In this document: piece after piece, positions 15,857 through 25,211 of the stretch
Layout of the letters: the number at the start of each line of letters is the position of its first letter
How positions within the stretch are numbered: position 1 is the first letter of the stretch
Assembly: GCF_000331305.1 (NCBI RefSeq)
Contig: NZ_KB217478.1
Span: 8,401,481 to 8,465,480, forward strand
DNA from: Calothrix sp. PCC 7103
GTDB taxonomy: Bacteria; Cyanobacteriota; Cyanobacteriia; Cyanobacteriales; Nostocaceae
DNA: 64,000 nt
Direction: 5' to 3'
The notes under the pieces: model-generated
Seen by the model: the letters and a program-made list of their open reading frames with translations, nothing else
Databases searched by the model: none
Told to the model about the DNA's origin: nothing
Program-made: the position numbers and the translations under genes

Positions 15857-16555
15857 ATGTCTAATTATCAATGTCCCAAGGGTCACATTTCTACAGAACC
15901 TGATTATTGTTCGGAGTGCGGCGCCAAAATTCAGGGTAGTATTGAGCAGGTAAATACAGTAAATCCACCTGATAATTTACCTAAGCAAGCAAAAAATCCA
16001 ATAACTTGTCCTGCGTGTACCGCTCCACATGACCCTAATAGCGGTCACTTCTGCGAAATTTGCGGGTATAACTTTAACACAGGAGCGCATGGAGAAGTTC
16101 CATTAATTATTTTAGATTCAGATACTATATCACCGCTTCCTATGGAAACCCCACAAAATGTAGAGACGCGACATGTCGTGTCTCTACAGCAACAACAAAT
16201 TGAAATTACTATTACTGTTGACCCAGCGTTGCGAAGTTCCGAGAGTCCGGAAGCTCCTAATCAACCACCAATTATTTTACGACTTGATAAGGACAGTAAC
16301 CTAATTGGGCGCCTAAGCGTTGCACGTGGTATTAATCCAGAGATAGCACTGAATTTTGACAATGCTGTTTCTCATCGTCATGCGTTAATTAATCGTCAAA
16401 GCGATAAAACTTTTACTTTGCGTGATATTGATTCGTCAAATGGAACTGTACTTAACACTGTGGAATTAACGCCAATGGTTGATGCTGTTCTTAAAGATGG
16501 TGATGAGTTTACTTTAGGACATTGGACTCGAATCAAAGTTAGATTGTGTAATTAA
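15857..16555 (+). CDS. Zinc-ribbon FHA-domain protein
   Basis: 232 residues. Two zinc ribbons (YQCPKGH, then CSEC, ~5-23; and CPAC, then CEIC, ~49-68) are followed by a linker and a C-terminal FHA domain ~140-225 with the phosphothreonine-binding signature: GR in LIGRLSVA, SHRHALI and DSSNGT. FHA domains read phosphothreonine, so this is probably the reader of the nearby kinase. Its start is two bases after the vWA stop. The linker around residues 102-111 is encoded by a dispersed hairpin repeat (16160-16187), giving VETRHVVSLQ in frame, an insertion that left the frame intact. Confidence 0.88.
   Translation: MSNYQCPKGHISTEPDYCSECGAKIQGSIEQVNTVNPPDNLPKQAKNPITCPACTAPHDPNSGHFCEICGYNFNTGAHGEVPLIILDSDTISPLPMETPQNVETRHVVSLQQQQIEITITVDPALRSSESPEAPNQPPIILRLDKDSNLIGRLSVARGINPEIALNFDNAVSHRHALINRQSDKTFTLRDIDSSNGTVLNTVELTPMVDAVLKDGDEFTLGHWTRIKVRLCN
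16160..16187. repeat. GTAGAGACGCGA/CGTCTCTAC hairpin inside the FHA coding sequence
   Basis: A 28-base palindromic element with GTAGAGAC and GTCTCTAC outer arms, the same family as the intergenic copies at 42671-42700, 47911-47938 and 63143-63170. Here it lies within a gene's linker region and is translated. Confidence 0.8.
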
Positions 16556-16596
16556 ATTTTTGTAACTTATTACCTACAATATATATATATATATAT

Positions 16597-18024
16597 ATGA
16601 ATCCTAACAGTACTGTTTTGCGTTTTAAATATATTTCGTTACTGAAGACAAGGAATTTTAATACTCCGCAAGTTTTAAAAGCTGCGCTTTATCTAACTTG
16701 GAGCGCCAGTTTTCTGCTAGCTTTAACTACTATTTCTGGCGCCCAAACTCAAAGGCAAGCAATTCAAAGTGTTGGTAAAAATTCAATACCCAGTATTATT
16801 ACTGCACAGCGTATTAAAGATACTTTAGTAGGTATGGATGCTTATGTTGCAAATGAATTACTTCTCAAACCTACAGATTATGTTGGGGCGCCTCAAGGGT
16901 ATGATAAACTTCGACGTAGTACTATTGATGGTTACGAAGAACGTCGCAAAGCCTTTTCAGAACGACTTATTATAGCGGCGAAAAATATTACTTATGCTGA
17001 AGCTGAAACCAAACCTATTGAAACTTTGCAGTTAAGTTTGGGTGATTATATTGCGAAAGTTCAAAGTGCGCGCGATTTTCATAAACGTGGTGATGCAAAT
17101 GGAGCTTTGTTAGCTTACCGCGAAGCATCACAAATTATAGATAATATATTAATGCCTGCTGTTGATAAACTCTATAAAGTTAATTTACAGCAACTAGATT
17201 TAATTTACAGTCAGCAGGGTTTTAAAACAACTGCTTCGCTATTTCTTATTTTAATTTCAGGTACAATTCTATTAGGAGTTTTAGCTATTACACAGGTGTT
17301 TTTATACCTACGAATGCGGCGAATTTTAAATCCAATGTTATTAGGTGCAACAGCAATTACATTAATATTTCTTGGATATGCTACGCAGTCTTTAATCTCA
17401 GCATCTAATAATTTAAAGGTTGCAAAAGAAGATGCTTTTGATTCGCTTCATGCATTACGTCAAGCACGCGCACTCGCTTATGGTGCCAATGCAGATGAAA
17501 GTCGTTATTTATTAGATAAAGACAACGCACTCAAACACGAACAAGCCTTTTTTGATAAAGTCAATCAAATTATGAAATTGCCTGTTGGCAAAACTTGGAA
17601 TGATGTCAAAGCAACATTAATTGCTGACAAAAAAGTTGAAGGTATTACAGGTTTATTCGCAGATGAGATTAATAATATTACTTTTCCAGGTGAACGTGAA
17701 GCAGTAATAGGAGCAATTTCAACGTTTGGTGACTATTTAGAAATTGACAAGCAAATCCGGCAGTTAGAACAAAGTGGAAAACATCTTGAAGCAGTCAAAT
17801 TAAATGTAGGTAAAGATAAAGGGCAATCAAACTTTGCATTTGACGAATTTAAAAAAGCTCATCTTAAAGCCCAAGAAATTAATAATAAAGTTCTTGATAA
17901 ATATATTGACCAAGGGTTTCAAAATATCCAAGGTTTTGAAGCTACTACTGTTATTGCTACTTTAAGTATTTCTACTTTAACGCTATTTGGATTACGTCTG
18001 CGCCTACGTGAGTATGAAATATAA
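16597..18024 (+). CDS. Membrane protein with two extracytoplasmic helical domains, cluster-associated, function unknown
   Basis: 475 residues. A hydrophobic segment at ~30-50 (LYLTWSASFLLALTTISG) leads to a helical domain ~50-205. Then come two close membrane segments ~213-235 and ~245-265, a second helical domain ~268-450, and a C-terminal hydrophobic segment ~450-468 with a short basic tail (RLRLREYEI). The layout resembles two four-helix-bundle sensor domains without any output domain. It starts about 40 bases after the FHA gene, behind an (AT) dinucleotide run, and is likely in the same operon. I infer an envelope sensor feeding the kinase/phosphatase pair; no enzymatic motif is visible. 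Confidence 0.7.
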   Translation: MNPNSTVLRFKYISLLKTRNFNTPQVLKAALYLTWSASFLLALTTISGAQTQRQAIQSVGKNSIPSIITAQRIKDTLVGMDAYVANELLLKPTDYVGAPQGYDKLRRSTIDGYEERRKAFSERLIIAAKNITYAEAETKPIETLQLSLGDYIAKVQSARDFHKRGDANGALLAYREASQIIDNILMPAVDKLYKVNLQQLDLIYSQQGFKTTASLFLILISGTILLGVLAITQVFLYLRMRRILNPMLLGATAITLIFLGYATQSLISASNNLKVAKEDAFDSLHALRQARALAYGANADESRYLLDKDNALKHEQAFFDKVNQIMKLPVGKTWNDVKATLIADKKVEGITGLFADEINNITFPGEREAVIGAISTFGDYLEIDKQIRQLEQSGKHLEAVKLNVGKDKGQSNFAFDEFKKAHLKAQEINNKVLDKYIDQGFQNIQGFEATTVIATLSISTLTLFGLRLRLREYEI

Positions 18025-18069
18025 CTATACCAGGAGCAACAATTATTGACTTACTGTGAATGCTACTTT

Positions 18070-18105
18070 TCTTGTGGGGTGGGCATCCTTGCTCATTCCA
18101 CAAAG
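18070..18105. repeat. GGTGGGCATCCTTGCTCATTCC-family dispersed repeat (18 bp core GGTGGGCATCCTTGCTCA)
   Basis: Degenerate inverted sequence related to GATGGGCATCCTTGCCCG copies elsewhere (9412, 33115, 47587, 47725 and the right end of the window). It lies between the convergent membrane-protein and ABC-exporter genes and may act as a terminator hairpin. Confidence 0.5.
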
Positions 18106-18117
18106 TCCTACATATAT

Positions 18118-19731
18118 TTAAGTTATTTTACCATAATCTAGTTTAATGATGCGGTCGGCGCCACCAAAATATCTATCATCATGGGTAATGGCAATTACTG
18201 TTTTTCCTTTGTCTCGTAATGAAGGTAGTAACTCTTTATAAAATACGTCTTTAAATGTAGGGTCTTGGTCTGCTGCCCATTCGTCGAATAGATAAATTGG
18301 TCGGTCTTCTAAATATGCTGTGAGTAATGCTAGTCGCTTACGTTGTCCTTGAGATAATGATGTTGTGGAAAATTTACCGTTTTCTATATTTACTTTGTGG
18401 TCGAGTTTTAATAATTTTAAATATTCTTGCGCTTGCTTGTCTAGGTTGTTTAAGTTCGTACTTTCTAGCCCTAATAGTTCGTCGAATAGGTAAAAGTCTG
18501 CAAATACAACTGAAAAGTGCTGACGATACCATTCACGGTTTTGGTCTGTTATTAATTCACCGTCTAAACGTATTTCTCCACTTTCGGGAGCATATAACCC
18601 GGTGATGATTTTTAAAAGTGATGATTTGCCACTTCCATTTCCACCGACTATAAATATTAGTTCCTGGGGATGTAATACCAAGTCTATTGGCCCAAGCACA
18701 AAGTTACTATCTTCGTTATCGGTATGGTATGTGTGAATTACTTTGCTCAGTTCTAAACGGCGCCATGATGTAATATCAGTAGGAACCGTTGCAATTTCAG
18801 CACGGTTTGATAATGATAATCCTAAAGATTCGATTTTTTGTAGTGCAATATTTGCGCTTACGATTTGAGGCAGCTTACTAACGATATTATCCATCGGTAG
18901 CATTAGGTATGTGAAGGTTAGTATATAGCCAGTAAGTGTTTGTGAGTTAATGGTGAGAAATTTGGGAAGTGCAAACAATACAAAACCAATAGCGAAGAAA
19001 AATATTAGTCTTCCCCAACTATTTGTCATTGCGAATAATGTGAGACCACGGGTATTATGACGTTTGAATGCATCTGCTGCTGTTTGTAATTGCCTTTCGC
19101 TAAAACTTTGGCGCCGTTGATAATGTAATTTAAGCTCTTTTATTCCATCCGTAATTGTACGTAAATGCTTAAACAAAATATCTTCGTCTTCACGAGCTAA
19201 AGCTAAATATTTTTCACCTTGGTGTATTAACCACTGACAGCTACCAATCGCTACTACAGCTAATATAACTACCATCACGATTACAAGCCATGATAGGCAA
19301 GTAATATATATAAGACAACCTAAGACCATCGCCAAATCGATACATAAAAACGGAATAATATAAACTGCGTTTGCGACAGCTTGAATATCTTCGGTGAGGG
19401 TCGCTAGGAGTCGCGCGTTTCCTAAACGTTCGAGATGGTTTAATTCAGAGTTAAGAATTTGGGTGCTTAAACGCATTCGCAACTGAAGGACAGCGTTTTG
19501 CGAAAGTCGAATCAGCATGATCTGTGAAATTACACTGGTAATTAATGAAATAATCGCTAAACCAACAAAAACCCAAGCGATTAGGGTAAGTGATGAACCA
19601 GGAGTGCGAGTACTTGCGCTGCTAATTAATGCAATTAGACTAGCACTACTACCACCGCTAATAAATCCGGTAAATATTGCTATAGCCACCATTCCCCACG
19701 CGGAACGCAATAAAAAGAGAATTAGATTCAT
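18118..19731 (-). CDS. ABC exporter (fused permease-ATPase) of the cyclic-peptide/siderophore export type
   Basis: 537 residues. The N-terminal ~290 residues form a six-helix permease (clusters near 10-30, 50-70, 120-165 and 235-275). The nucleotide-binding domain (~320-537) has Walker A GGNGSGKSS, signature LSQGQRKRL, Walker B IYLFDEWAADQDP and H-loop ITHDDRYF. DEWAADQDP and the short permease are typical of the PvdE/SyrD-like group that exports peptide products. No peptide synthetase gene is in the window, so the substrate is unknown. It is divergent from the hopanoid methylase gene, and 195 bases between them hold both promoters. Confidence 0.85.
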   Translation of the reverse strand: MNLILFLLRSAWGMVAIAIFTGFISGGSSASLIALISSASTRTPGSSLTLIAWVFVGLAIISLITSVISQIMLIRLSQNAVLQLRMRLSTQILNSELNHLERLGNARLLATLTEDIQAVANAVYIIPFLCIDLAMVLGCLIYITCLSWLVIVMVVILAVVAIGSCQWLIHQGEKYLALAREDEDILFKHLRTITDGIKELKLHYQRRQSFSERQLQTAADAFKRHNTRGLTLFAMTNSWGRLIFFFAIGFVLFALPKFLTINSQTLTGYILTFTYLMLPMDNIVSKLPQIVSANIALQKIESLGLSLSNRAEIATVPTDITSWRRLELSKVIHTYHTDNEDSNFVLGPIDLVLHPQELIFIVGGNGSGKSSLLKIITGLYAPESGEIRLDGELITDQNREWYRQHFSVVFADFYLFDELLGLESTNLNNLDKQAQEYLKLLKLDHKVNIENGKFSTTSLSQGQRKRLALLTAYLEDRPIYLFDEWAADQDPTFKDVFYKELLPSLRDKGKTVIAITHDDRYFGGADRIIKLDYGKIT

Positions 19732-19926
19732 TTCGATTTAAAAAAGGGGAAGAGGGGAAGGAGAAAATAAATGCCCAATAAACCCAGTTTTTGTAACTTT
19801 TGCTTGCGATTATGTTCGTAGCGAAGAAGTTGCATTCTAAACTGGTACTGTGAATAAGATAGAGTGACTTTACTATTTTAACGGCTGTGGGGGAATTGAT
19901 AATAATCTAGTTCAGGTAAGTAGTCT

Positions 19927-21567
19927 ATGACTGTAAATCTAAAATCTCTGGAGAACCCGATTACAGCAACAACTCAAAATACTTCCACTAAAGAGCGCAA
20001 GAGTTATGCTCCAACTAACCTCCGTCGCATTCTCTGTGTTTTTCCGAAGTATAGCCGTTCGTTCGGTACTTTTTATCATGCTTATCCATTGATGGGAAAA
20101 GTACGCGCGTTTATGCCTCCACAAGGTATATTAGTTGTCGCTTCATATTTACCAAAACAATGGGAAGTTAGGTTTGTTGATGAAAATGTCAAACCTGCAA
20201 CACGTAAAGATTATAAATGGGCAGACGTTGTAATTGTCAGCGGAATGCATATCCAACGCGCACAAATCAATCAAATCAACGAACTAGCACATCGTGAAGG
20301 TAAAATTACTGTTGTTGGTGGCCCATCAGTTTCGGGGTGTCCTGAGTATTATCCTGATTTTGATATTTTGAGTTTGGGTGAATTGGGTGATGCAACTGAC
20401 CGCTTGATTGAATATCTTGATAATCATAACAGGCGCCCATCGCAGCAACTACGCTTTGAAACAAAAGAACGCTTACCTTTAACTGACTTTCCTACCCCAG
20501 CGTATCATTTACTCAACCTCGACCAATATTTTATTGCCAATATCCAGTATTCTAGTGGTTGTCCGTATCATTGTGAGTTCTGCGATATACCAGAGCTATA
20601 CGGGAATAATCCGCGCATGAAAACTCCCGAACAGGTTATAAATGAGCTTGATACCATGCTCAAATATGGCAACATTGGAGCGGTATATTTTGTCGATGAT
20701 AATTTTGTGGGTAATCGTCGAGCAGCTATGGAATTATTGCCGTATTTAATTGAGTGGCAAAAACGTAATGGCTATCCTATTCAATTTGCGTGCGAAGCGA
20801 CGTTGAATTTGGCACAAAGTCCGAAATTACTCGAAATGATGCGCGAAGCATATTTCTGTACTATATTTTGTGGGATTGAAACTCCTGAAACTAATGCACT
20901 GCAAGCCATTTCCAAAACGCAAAACTTGAGTATGCCAATTCTTGAAGGCGTAAAAATCCTAAATAGTTACGGTATGGAAGTTGTTTCGGGTATTATTATG
21001 GGACTTGATACGGATACAGAAGACACATGCGCGCGTATTCTTGAATTTATCGAGTTGTCTAACATTCCATTATTAACGATAAATCTACTTCATGCTTTAC
21101 CACGCACACCATTATGGCGCCGACTAGAGCAAGAAGGAAGACTTATATTCGACGAAACCCGTGATTCTAACGTTGAGTTTTTGATGCCTTACGAACAAGT
21201 TACCCAAATGTGGCGCCAGTGTGTAACAACTGCCTACGAACCAGAATTTCTTTACCAGCGATTTGCCTACAACATAGAAAATACGTACCCGCATCGTATC
21301 AAAGTACCCAACAGCCCCGCACGGGTTTCACGAGCCAACATCATCAAAGGCTTAACCTATCTAAGTAATATCTTAGTAAAAGTTGGTGTATTTGGGAACT
21401 ACCGTAAACCATTTTGGAAAATGGCCCGGAAAGCCTTTTATAAAGGTGAGATAGAAAGCTTAATTCATGTAGGATTAGTTGGACATCACCTGATTAAGTT
21501 TGCCCTGGAATGTGGCAAAGGTCAAGAAACGGCTTCATTCTACTCCCAAAAAATCCGTCGCTCGTAG
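19927..21567 (+). CDS. hpnP: B12-binding radical SAM protein, probable hopanoid C-2 methylase
   Basis: 546 residues. A cobalamin-binding-like domain at ~33-165 (LCVFPKYSRSFGTF, MPPQGILVVASYLP, VSGMHIQR, VVGGPSVSGCPEYYP) precedes a radical SAM core with C212xxxC216xxC219 (SGCPYHCEFCD), then YFVDDNFVGNRR, FACEATLN and FCGIETPE. The sequence agrees closely with HpnP as I remember it. HpnP transfers a methyl group from SAM to C-2 of hopanoids, producing 2-methylhopanoids, sterol-like membrane lipids. The next two genes look like hpnI and hpnJ, which act on the hopanoid side chain and strengthen the call. A different class B radical SAM methylase is the alternative. Confidence 0.78.
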   Translation: MTVNLKSLENPITATTQNTSTKERKSYAPTNLRRILCVFPKYSRSFGTFYHAYPLMGKVRAFMPPQGILVVASYLPKQWEVRFVDENVKPATRKDYKWADVVIVSGMHIQRAQINQINELAHREGKITVVGGPSVSGCPEYYPDFDILSLGELGDATDRLIEYLDNHNRRPSQQLRFETKERLPLTDFPTPAYHLLNLDQYFIANIQYSSGCPYHCEFCDIPELYGNNPRMKTPEQVINELDTMLKYGNIGAVYFVDDNFVGNRRAAMELLPYLIEWQKRNGYPIQFACEATLNLAQSPKLLEMMREAYFCTIFCGIETPETNALQAISKTQNLSMPILEGVKILNSYGMEVVSGIIMGLDTDTEDTCARILEFIELSNIPLLTINLLHALPRTPLWRRLEQEGRLIFDETRDSNVEFLMPYEQVTQMWRQCVTTAYEPEFLYQRFAYNIENTYPHRIKVPNSPARVSRANIIKGLTYLSNILVKVGVFGNYRKPFWKMARKAFYKGEIESLIHVGLVGHHLIKFALECGKGQETASFYSQKIRRS

Positions 21568-21626
21568 TAGTAAGCGCGTCAGGACTTATATTTATAATTT
21601 AAAGCACAAATACTTACTACAAATAG

Positions 21627-22781
21627 TTGAAATTGAACACAATAAATTTACTACTGTTAATTCTCTGTTTAGTATCAGTTTGGTTTAACTGCTATGCGAT
21701 TTATGCCGCGTTTTGCTTTTTTCGCAATCAGCAACCAATAAATACAGATTTTCACCCACCAATTACGATTATTAAACCAGTTTGTGGATTAGACCCCAAC
21801 ACTTATCAAAATTTAGCTTCGTTTTGCCAACAAAATTACCCAGACTATCAGATTATCTTTAGTTTCCGCGACTTGGATGACCCAGCAATTCCTACTGTTA
21901 AACAAATTCTTCATGACTTTCAACATCTTGATATTGAGTTAGTAGTTTGCCCCCGTCTTATTGGCTCAAATCTCAAAATGAGCAATGTCGCGAACGCTTC
22001 GGAAAATGCAAAACATGAAATATTATTTATTGTTGATAGCGATATTCGAGTTGAACGTAATTATTTGCAGCGAGTAATTCAACCATTACAAGACCAAAAA
22101 GTTGGCGTAATTACCTGTCTTTACCGTTCACTTGTTGGTCATTGGACAACTATTTTGACGGCTATTAGTACTAGTACAGAGTTTGCTGCTGGTGTTCTAG
22201 TTAACCATAATTTAGCAAAAAGTATAAACTATGCTTTTGGGCAAACAATTGTCATTCGTAAACAAGCACTAACAGCTATTGGTGGATTTGAAGCAATAGC
22301 TGATTATCTTGCCGATGATTTTCAACTTGGCTATTTACCTACTGAAGTTGGATATAAAGTTGTGCTTTCTGACTATGTAGTTGAACATGAACTGACTGCA
22401 AGTACTCTTACTGATGCAATGGCGCAAAAAATTCGTTGGGCACAATGCGTTCGAGTTTCTCGTCCTTGGGGTTATTGCGGACTGATTTTTATTTATGGTA
22501 CAGTTATAAGCACTTTATTATTAATAACCACAAGCGCCTCAAATTTAAGTTGGATAGTATTTAGCATTACTTGGCTTACACGGTTTACTATGGGGTGGAT
22601 AGTGGGAGTTGTTAGTATTCAAGACCAGACAACTAAAAAATACTTGTGGTTAATTCCTCTGTCTGACTTATTTGCATTAATAATTTGGTGCTGTAGCTTT
22701 TTGAGTAACAAAACAAAATGGCGCCAAGAGCAGTTCAAACTTACCAAAGATGGAAAATTAGTGGTTATTGCTAATACCTGA
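21627..22781 (+). CDS. hpnI: Hopanoid-associated membrane glycosyltransferase (HpnI-like)
   Basis: 384 residues from a TTG start; no ATG is available near the conserved beginning. An N-terminal membrane helix (~4-26) precedes a family-2-type glycosyltransferase domain: ITIIKPVCGLDPN, VDSDIRVE, YLADDFQLG and the QxxRW-like KIRWAQCVRVSRPWG. C-terminal membrane helices follow at ~285-350. This is the ceramide-glucosyltransferase-like plan of HpnI, which attaches N-acetylglucosamine to bacteriohopanetetrol. It lies 59 bases after the HpnP-like gene and before hpnJ, the usual company. Confidence 0.82.
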   Translation: MKLNTINLLLLILCLVSVWFNCYAIYAAFCFFRNQQPINTDFHPPITIIKPVCGLDPNTYQNLASFCQQNYPDYQIIFSFRDLDDPAIPTVKQILHDFQHLDIELVVCPRLIGSNLKMSNVANASENAKHEILFIVDSDIRVERNYLQRVIQPLQDQKVGVITCLYRSLVGHWTTILTAISTSTEFAAGVLVNHNLAKSINYAFGQTIVIRKQALTAIGGFEAIADYLADDFQLGYLPTEVGYKVVLSDYVVEHELTASTLTDAMAQKIRWAQCVRVSRPWGYCGLIFIYGTVISTLLLITTSASNLSWIVFSITWLTRFTMGWIVGVVSIQDQTTKKYLWLIPLSDLFALIIWCCSFLSNKTKWRQEQFKLTKDGKLVVIANT

Positions 22782-23038
22782 TACAATTGTAGCATAGGTA
22801 TCTTGCTTGTGTAATATTCTGGTATTATTTACCATAGAGACGCAGAGAACACAGAGGTGCATACAAATAAACCACGCTCGTCACACTCGTACACCAAGAA
22901 AGAATTATAGCAAATGCTCTAAATCATAAGTTTTAGTTAAAATTTTTATATTTTTGTTTAAACAACTACAAAATTCTATAAACTCAATTTGTTTCAGTTA
23001 TCTAAAAATTCTAAAATTTTGTCAAAACGATTATTATG

Positions 23039-24481
23039 ATGAAAACTTTGCTACTTAGTCCTCCTTCGTTCGATGGGTTCGATGGTGGTGCCGGTTCTCG
23101 TTACCAAGCTAAACGTGAAATTACTTCCTTCTGGTACCCAACATGGTTAGCACAGCCGGCAGCTTTGATACCAGGTAGTAAACTTGTAGATGCTCCTCCT
23201 CACGGGCAAACCGTTGAAGATGTTCTTAAAATTGCTACTGACTATGAATTAGTAATAATGCATACAAGTACACCTTCACTCTTCAACGATGCCAAATGCG
23301 CGCAAGCTATTAAAGACAAAAACCCAGGTGCCAAAGTTGGATTTGTCGGCGCCCATGTTGCTGTATTGCCGCAGCAAACACTACAAGAACACCCTGTAAT
23401 TGACTTTGTTTGCCGTAACGAATTTGATTACACCTGTAAAGAATTAGCTAAAGGAAAAGCTTGGGATGAAATTCTCGGTTTAAGCTATCGCGATAAATTA
23501 GGTAATATTCATCACAACGAAGACCGTCCATTAATTCACGATTGGGATGCAATGCCTAGTGTTTTACCCGTTTATGCTCGCGATTTAGATATAAAAAAAT
23601 ATTTTATTGGTTATTTACAGCACCCGTATATTTCTTTTTATACCGGACGTGGTTGTCCTGCAAAATGTACTTTTTGTTTGTGGCCGCAAACGATAGGTGG
23701 TCATTTGTATAGAACTAAAAGCCCCGAAGCGGTAGGTCGCGATATGGAAGAAGCTAAAGCTATCTTTGGGGATAAAGTGCGTGAGTACATGTTTGATGAT
23801 GATACGTTTACCATCGACAAACACCGTGCGATAGCTATTAGCGAACACATGAAGCGTCTCAATTTGACTTGGAGTTGTAACGCGCGTGCAAATTTGGACT
23901 ATGATACTTTAAAAATTTTGCGTGATAATGGCTTGCGTTTGCTACTCGTTGGATTTGAGTCAGGAAACCAAGATATTCTTAACAATATCAAAAAAGGTGT
24001 GAAGCTTGAAGTCGCGCGTCAGTTCATGAAAAATTGTCATGATTTAGGTATTACAGTTCACGGTACTTTTATTATTGGCTTACCAATTGAAACCAAACAA
24101 ACAGTAGAAGAAACAATTCGTTTTGCTTGTGAACTCAGTCCTCATACTATCCAAGTATCTATTGCGGCGCCGTATCCGGGTACAGAATTATATGAACAGG
24201 CAAAAACGAATGGTTGGTTTACAAACGAATCTTTGGTAGCAGAGTCAGGAATTCAAACTTCGACTTTACAATATGCAACGCTTTCGAGTGCAGAAATTGA
24301 AGATGCTGTTGAAAGAATGTACCGTCAGTTTTATTTTCGTCCGAAAGCGATTATACCAATCGTGCGGGAAATGTTCACCGACCGTCAAATGATGGTGCGG
24401 CGCCTGCGTGAAGGTGTCGAATTTTTCTCTTATTTGAGAGAAAGACATCAAAAAGTCATAGAACACGCAGCAGCAAACTAA
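23039..24481 (+). CDS. hpnJ: Hopanoid radical SAM protein HpnJ
   Basis: 480 residues from the second of two adjacent ATGs (23036/23039). It begins MKTLLLSPPSFDGFDGG, then FWYPTWLAQPAA, as in HpnJ. A B12-binding-like Rossmann region (~60-150) is followed by the radical SAM motif GRGCPAKCTFC (C206, C210, C213), FDDDTFTID, WSCNARAN and LLVGFESGN. HpnJ is associated with forming the cyclitol-type head group of bacteriohopanepolyols from the ribosyl/tetrol side chain. Together with HpnP- and HpnI-like genes it makes a hopanoid tailoring cassette. A 254-base gap before it, containing a CAGAGAACACAGAGG-type repeat, suggests its own promoter. Confidence 0.88.
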   Translation: MKTLLLSPPSFDGFDGGAGSRYQAKREITSFWYPTWLAQPAALIPGSKLVDAPPHGQTVEDVLKIATDYELVIMHTSTPSLFNDAKCAQAIKDKNPGAKVGFVGAHVAVLPQQTLQEHPVIDFVCRNEFDYTCKELAKGKAWDEILGLSYRDKLGNIHHNEDRPLIHDWDAMPSVLPVYARDLDIKKYFIGYLQHPYISFYTGRGCPAKCTFCLWPQTIGGHLYRTKSPEAVGRDMEEAKAIFGDKVREYMFDDDTFTIDKHRAIAISEHMKRLNLTWSCNARANLDYDTLKILRDNGLRLLLVGFESGNQDILNNIKKGVKLEVARQFMKNCHDLGITVHGTFIIGLPIETKQTVEETIRFACELSPHTIQVSIAAPYPGTELYEQAKTNGWFTNESLVAESGIQTSTLQYATLSSAEIEDAVERMYRQFYFRPKAIIPIVREMFTDRQMMVRRLREGVEFFSYLRERHQKVIEHAAAN

Positions 24482-24511
24482 AAAAAGTGTTTTCAGGCGC
24501 CTAATACGTAT

Positions 24512-24528
24512 GGTGGGCATTGCCCACC
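24512..24528. terminator. Hairpin after hpnJ
   Basis: GGTGGGCATTGCCCACC is a perfect hairpin 30 bases after the hpnJ stop, though a T-run comes only ~15 bases later. It may be a terminator or a member of the dispersed GTGGGCA repeat family. Confidence 0.5.
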
Positions 24529-24609
24529 TTACAGATACTTAGATTTTTTTCTGTCTATTAGTAAATTTAGGCAAAATCAACTTATACACTTTTTATTCCT
24601 ATAGATTTT

Positions 24610-25062
24610 ATGAGTGAAGATTTAACGCAGCGGTGGTTAACCGAAATTCAAGCGCTGAAGCAACAGCTGGCAGATGCAATAACACGCTGTGATGAAGCGT
24701 GGGAAAGTGCTGAGAAATGGCGCAAACTCTATAATACTGAAGCTGAACAGCGTCGTACCGATGCTCAATTGTTGCAGCAAGAAATAGCGTCGTTAAAGGC
24801 AGAACTAAGAAAAATGCGGGGTATTGACGAAACGATACTCCCTGACGCGGATGTAAATACAGCTATTCATGCTGAAATTAGTCAGATTGAGGAAACCAAA
24901 GAATTACAAGCCAAACTCATTGAATCGATGAAAGAACGTGCGAGTCTGTTGCTTGCTTTAAAAACCGAGCAGGAAAGTCACGCTCAAACTCGTAATAGTC
25001 TTACTACAGCTCTCGGTGATGCCATTGATAGCTTGGCCCGAATACGCTCTGAAGCCAAATAG
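24610..25062 (+). CDS. Coiled-coil protein, function unknown
   Basis: 150 residues, charged and helical throughout, with heptads over ~8-60 (IQALKQQLADAITRCDEAWE) and ~85-145. There is no signal peptide, membrane segment or catalytic motif. Cyanobacteria carry a conserved short coiled-coil protein of this appearance, but I cannot name a function. It stands alone between hpnJ and a lipoprotein gene. The ATG at 24610 is the only good start. Confidence 0.7.
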   Translation: MSEDLTQRWLTEIQALKQQLADAITRCDEAWESAEKWRKLYNTEAEQRRTDAQLLQQEIASLKAELRKMRGIDETILPDADVNTAIHAEISQIEETKELQAKLIESMKERASLLLALKTEQESHAQTRNSLTTALGDAIDSLARIRSEAK

Positions 25063-25211
25063 CCTATCATACCATAGTGATGTCATCGTAAAACCAAATT
25101 AATAAAAATTTTATGTTAGTTTGGCGCCGTTACTGGGAAACCTCTAAGTATAAGCACTCTTACTTATTTGGAGAGAGTTATTAGTTTTTCCCTATACGGA
25201 GATTCTTTTCT

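Noticed and set aside
16580..16598. (AT)n run before the membrane-protein gene as a regulatory site
   Set aside because: Simple dinucleotide repeat in an AT-rich spacer; no evidence of function beyond that.
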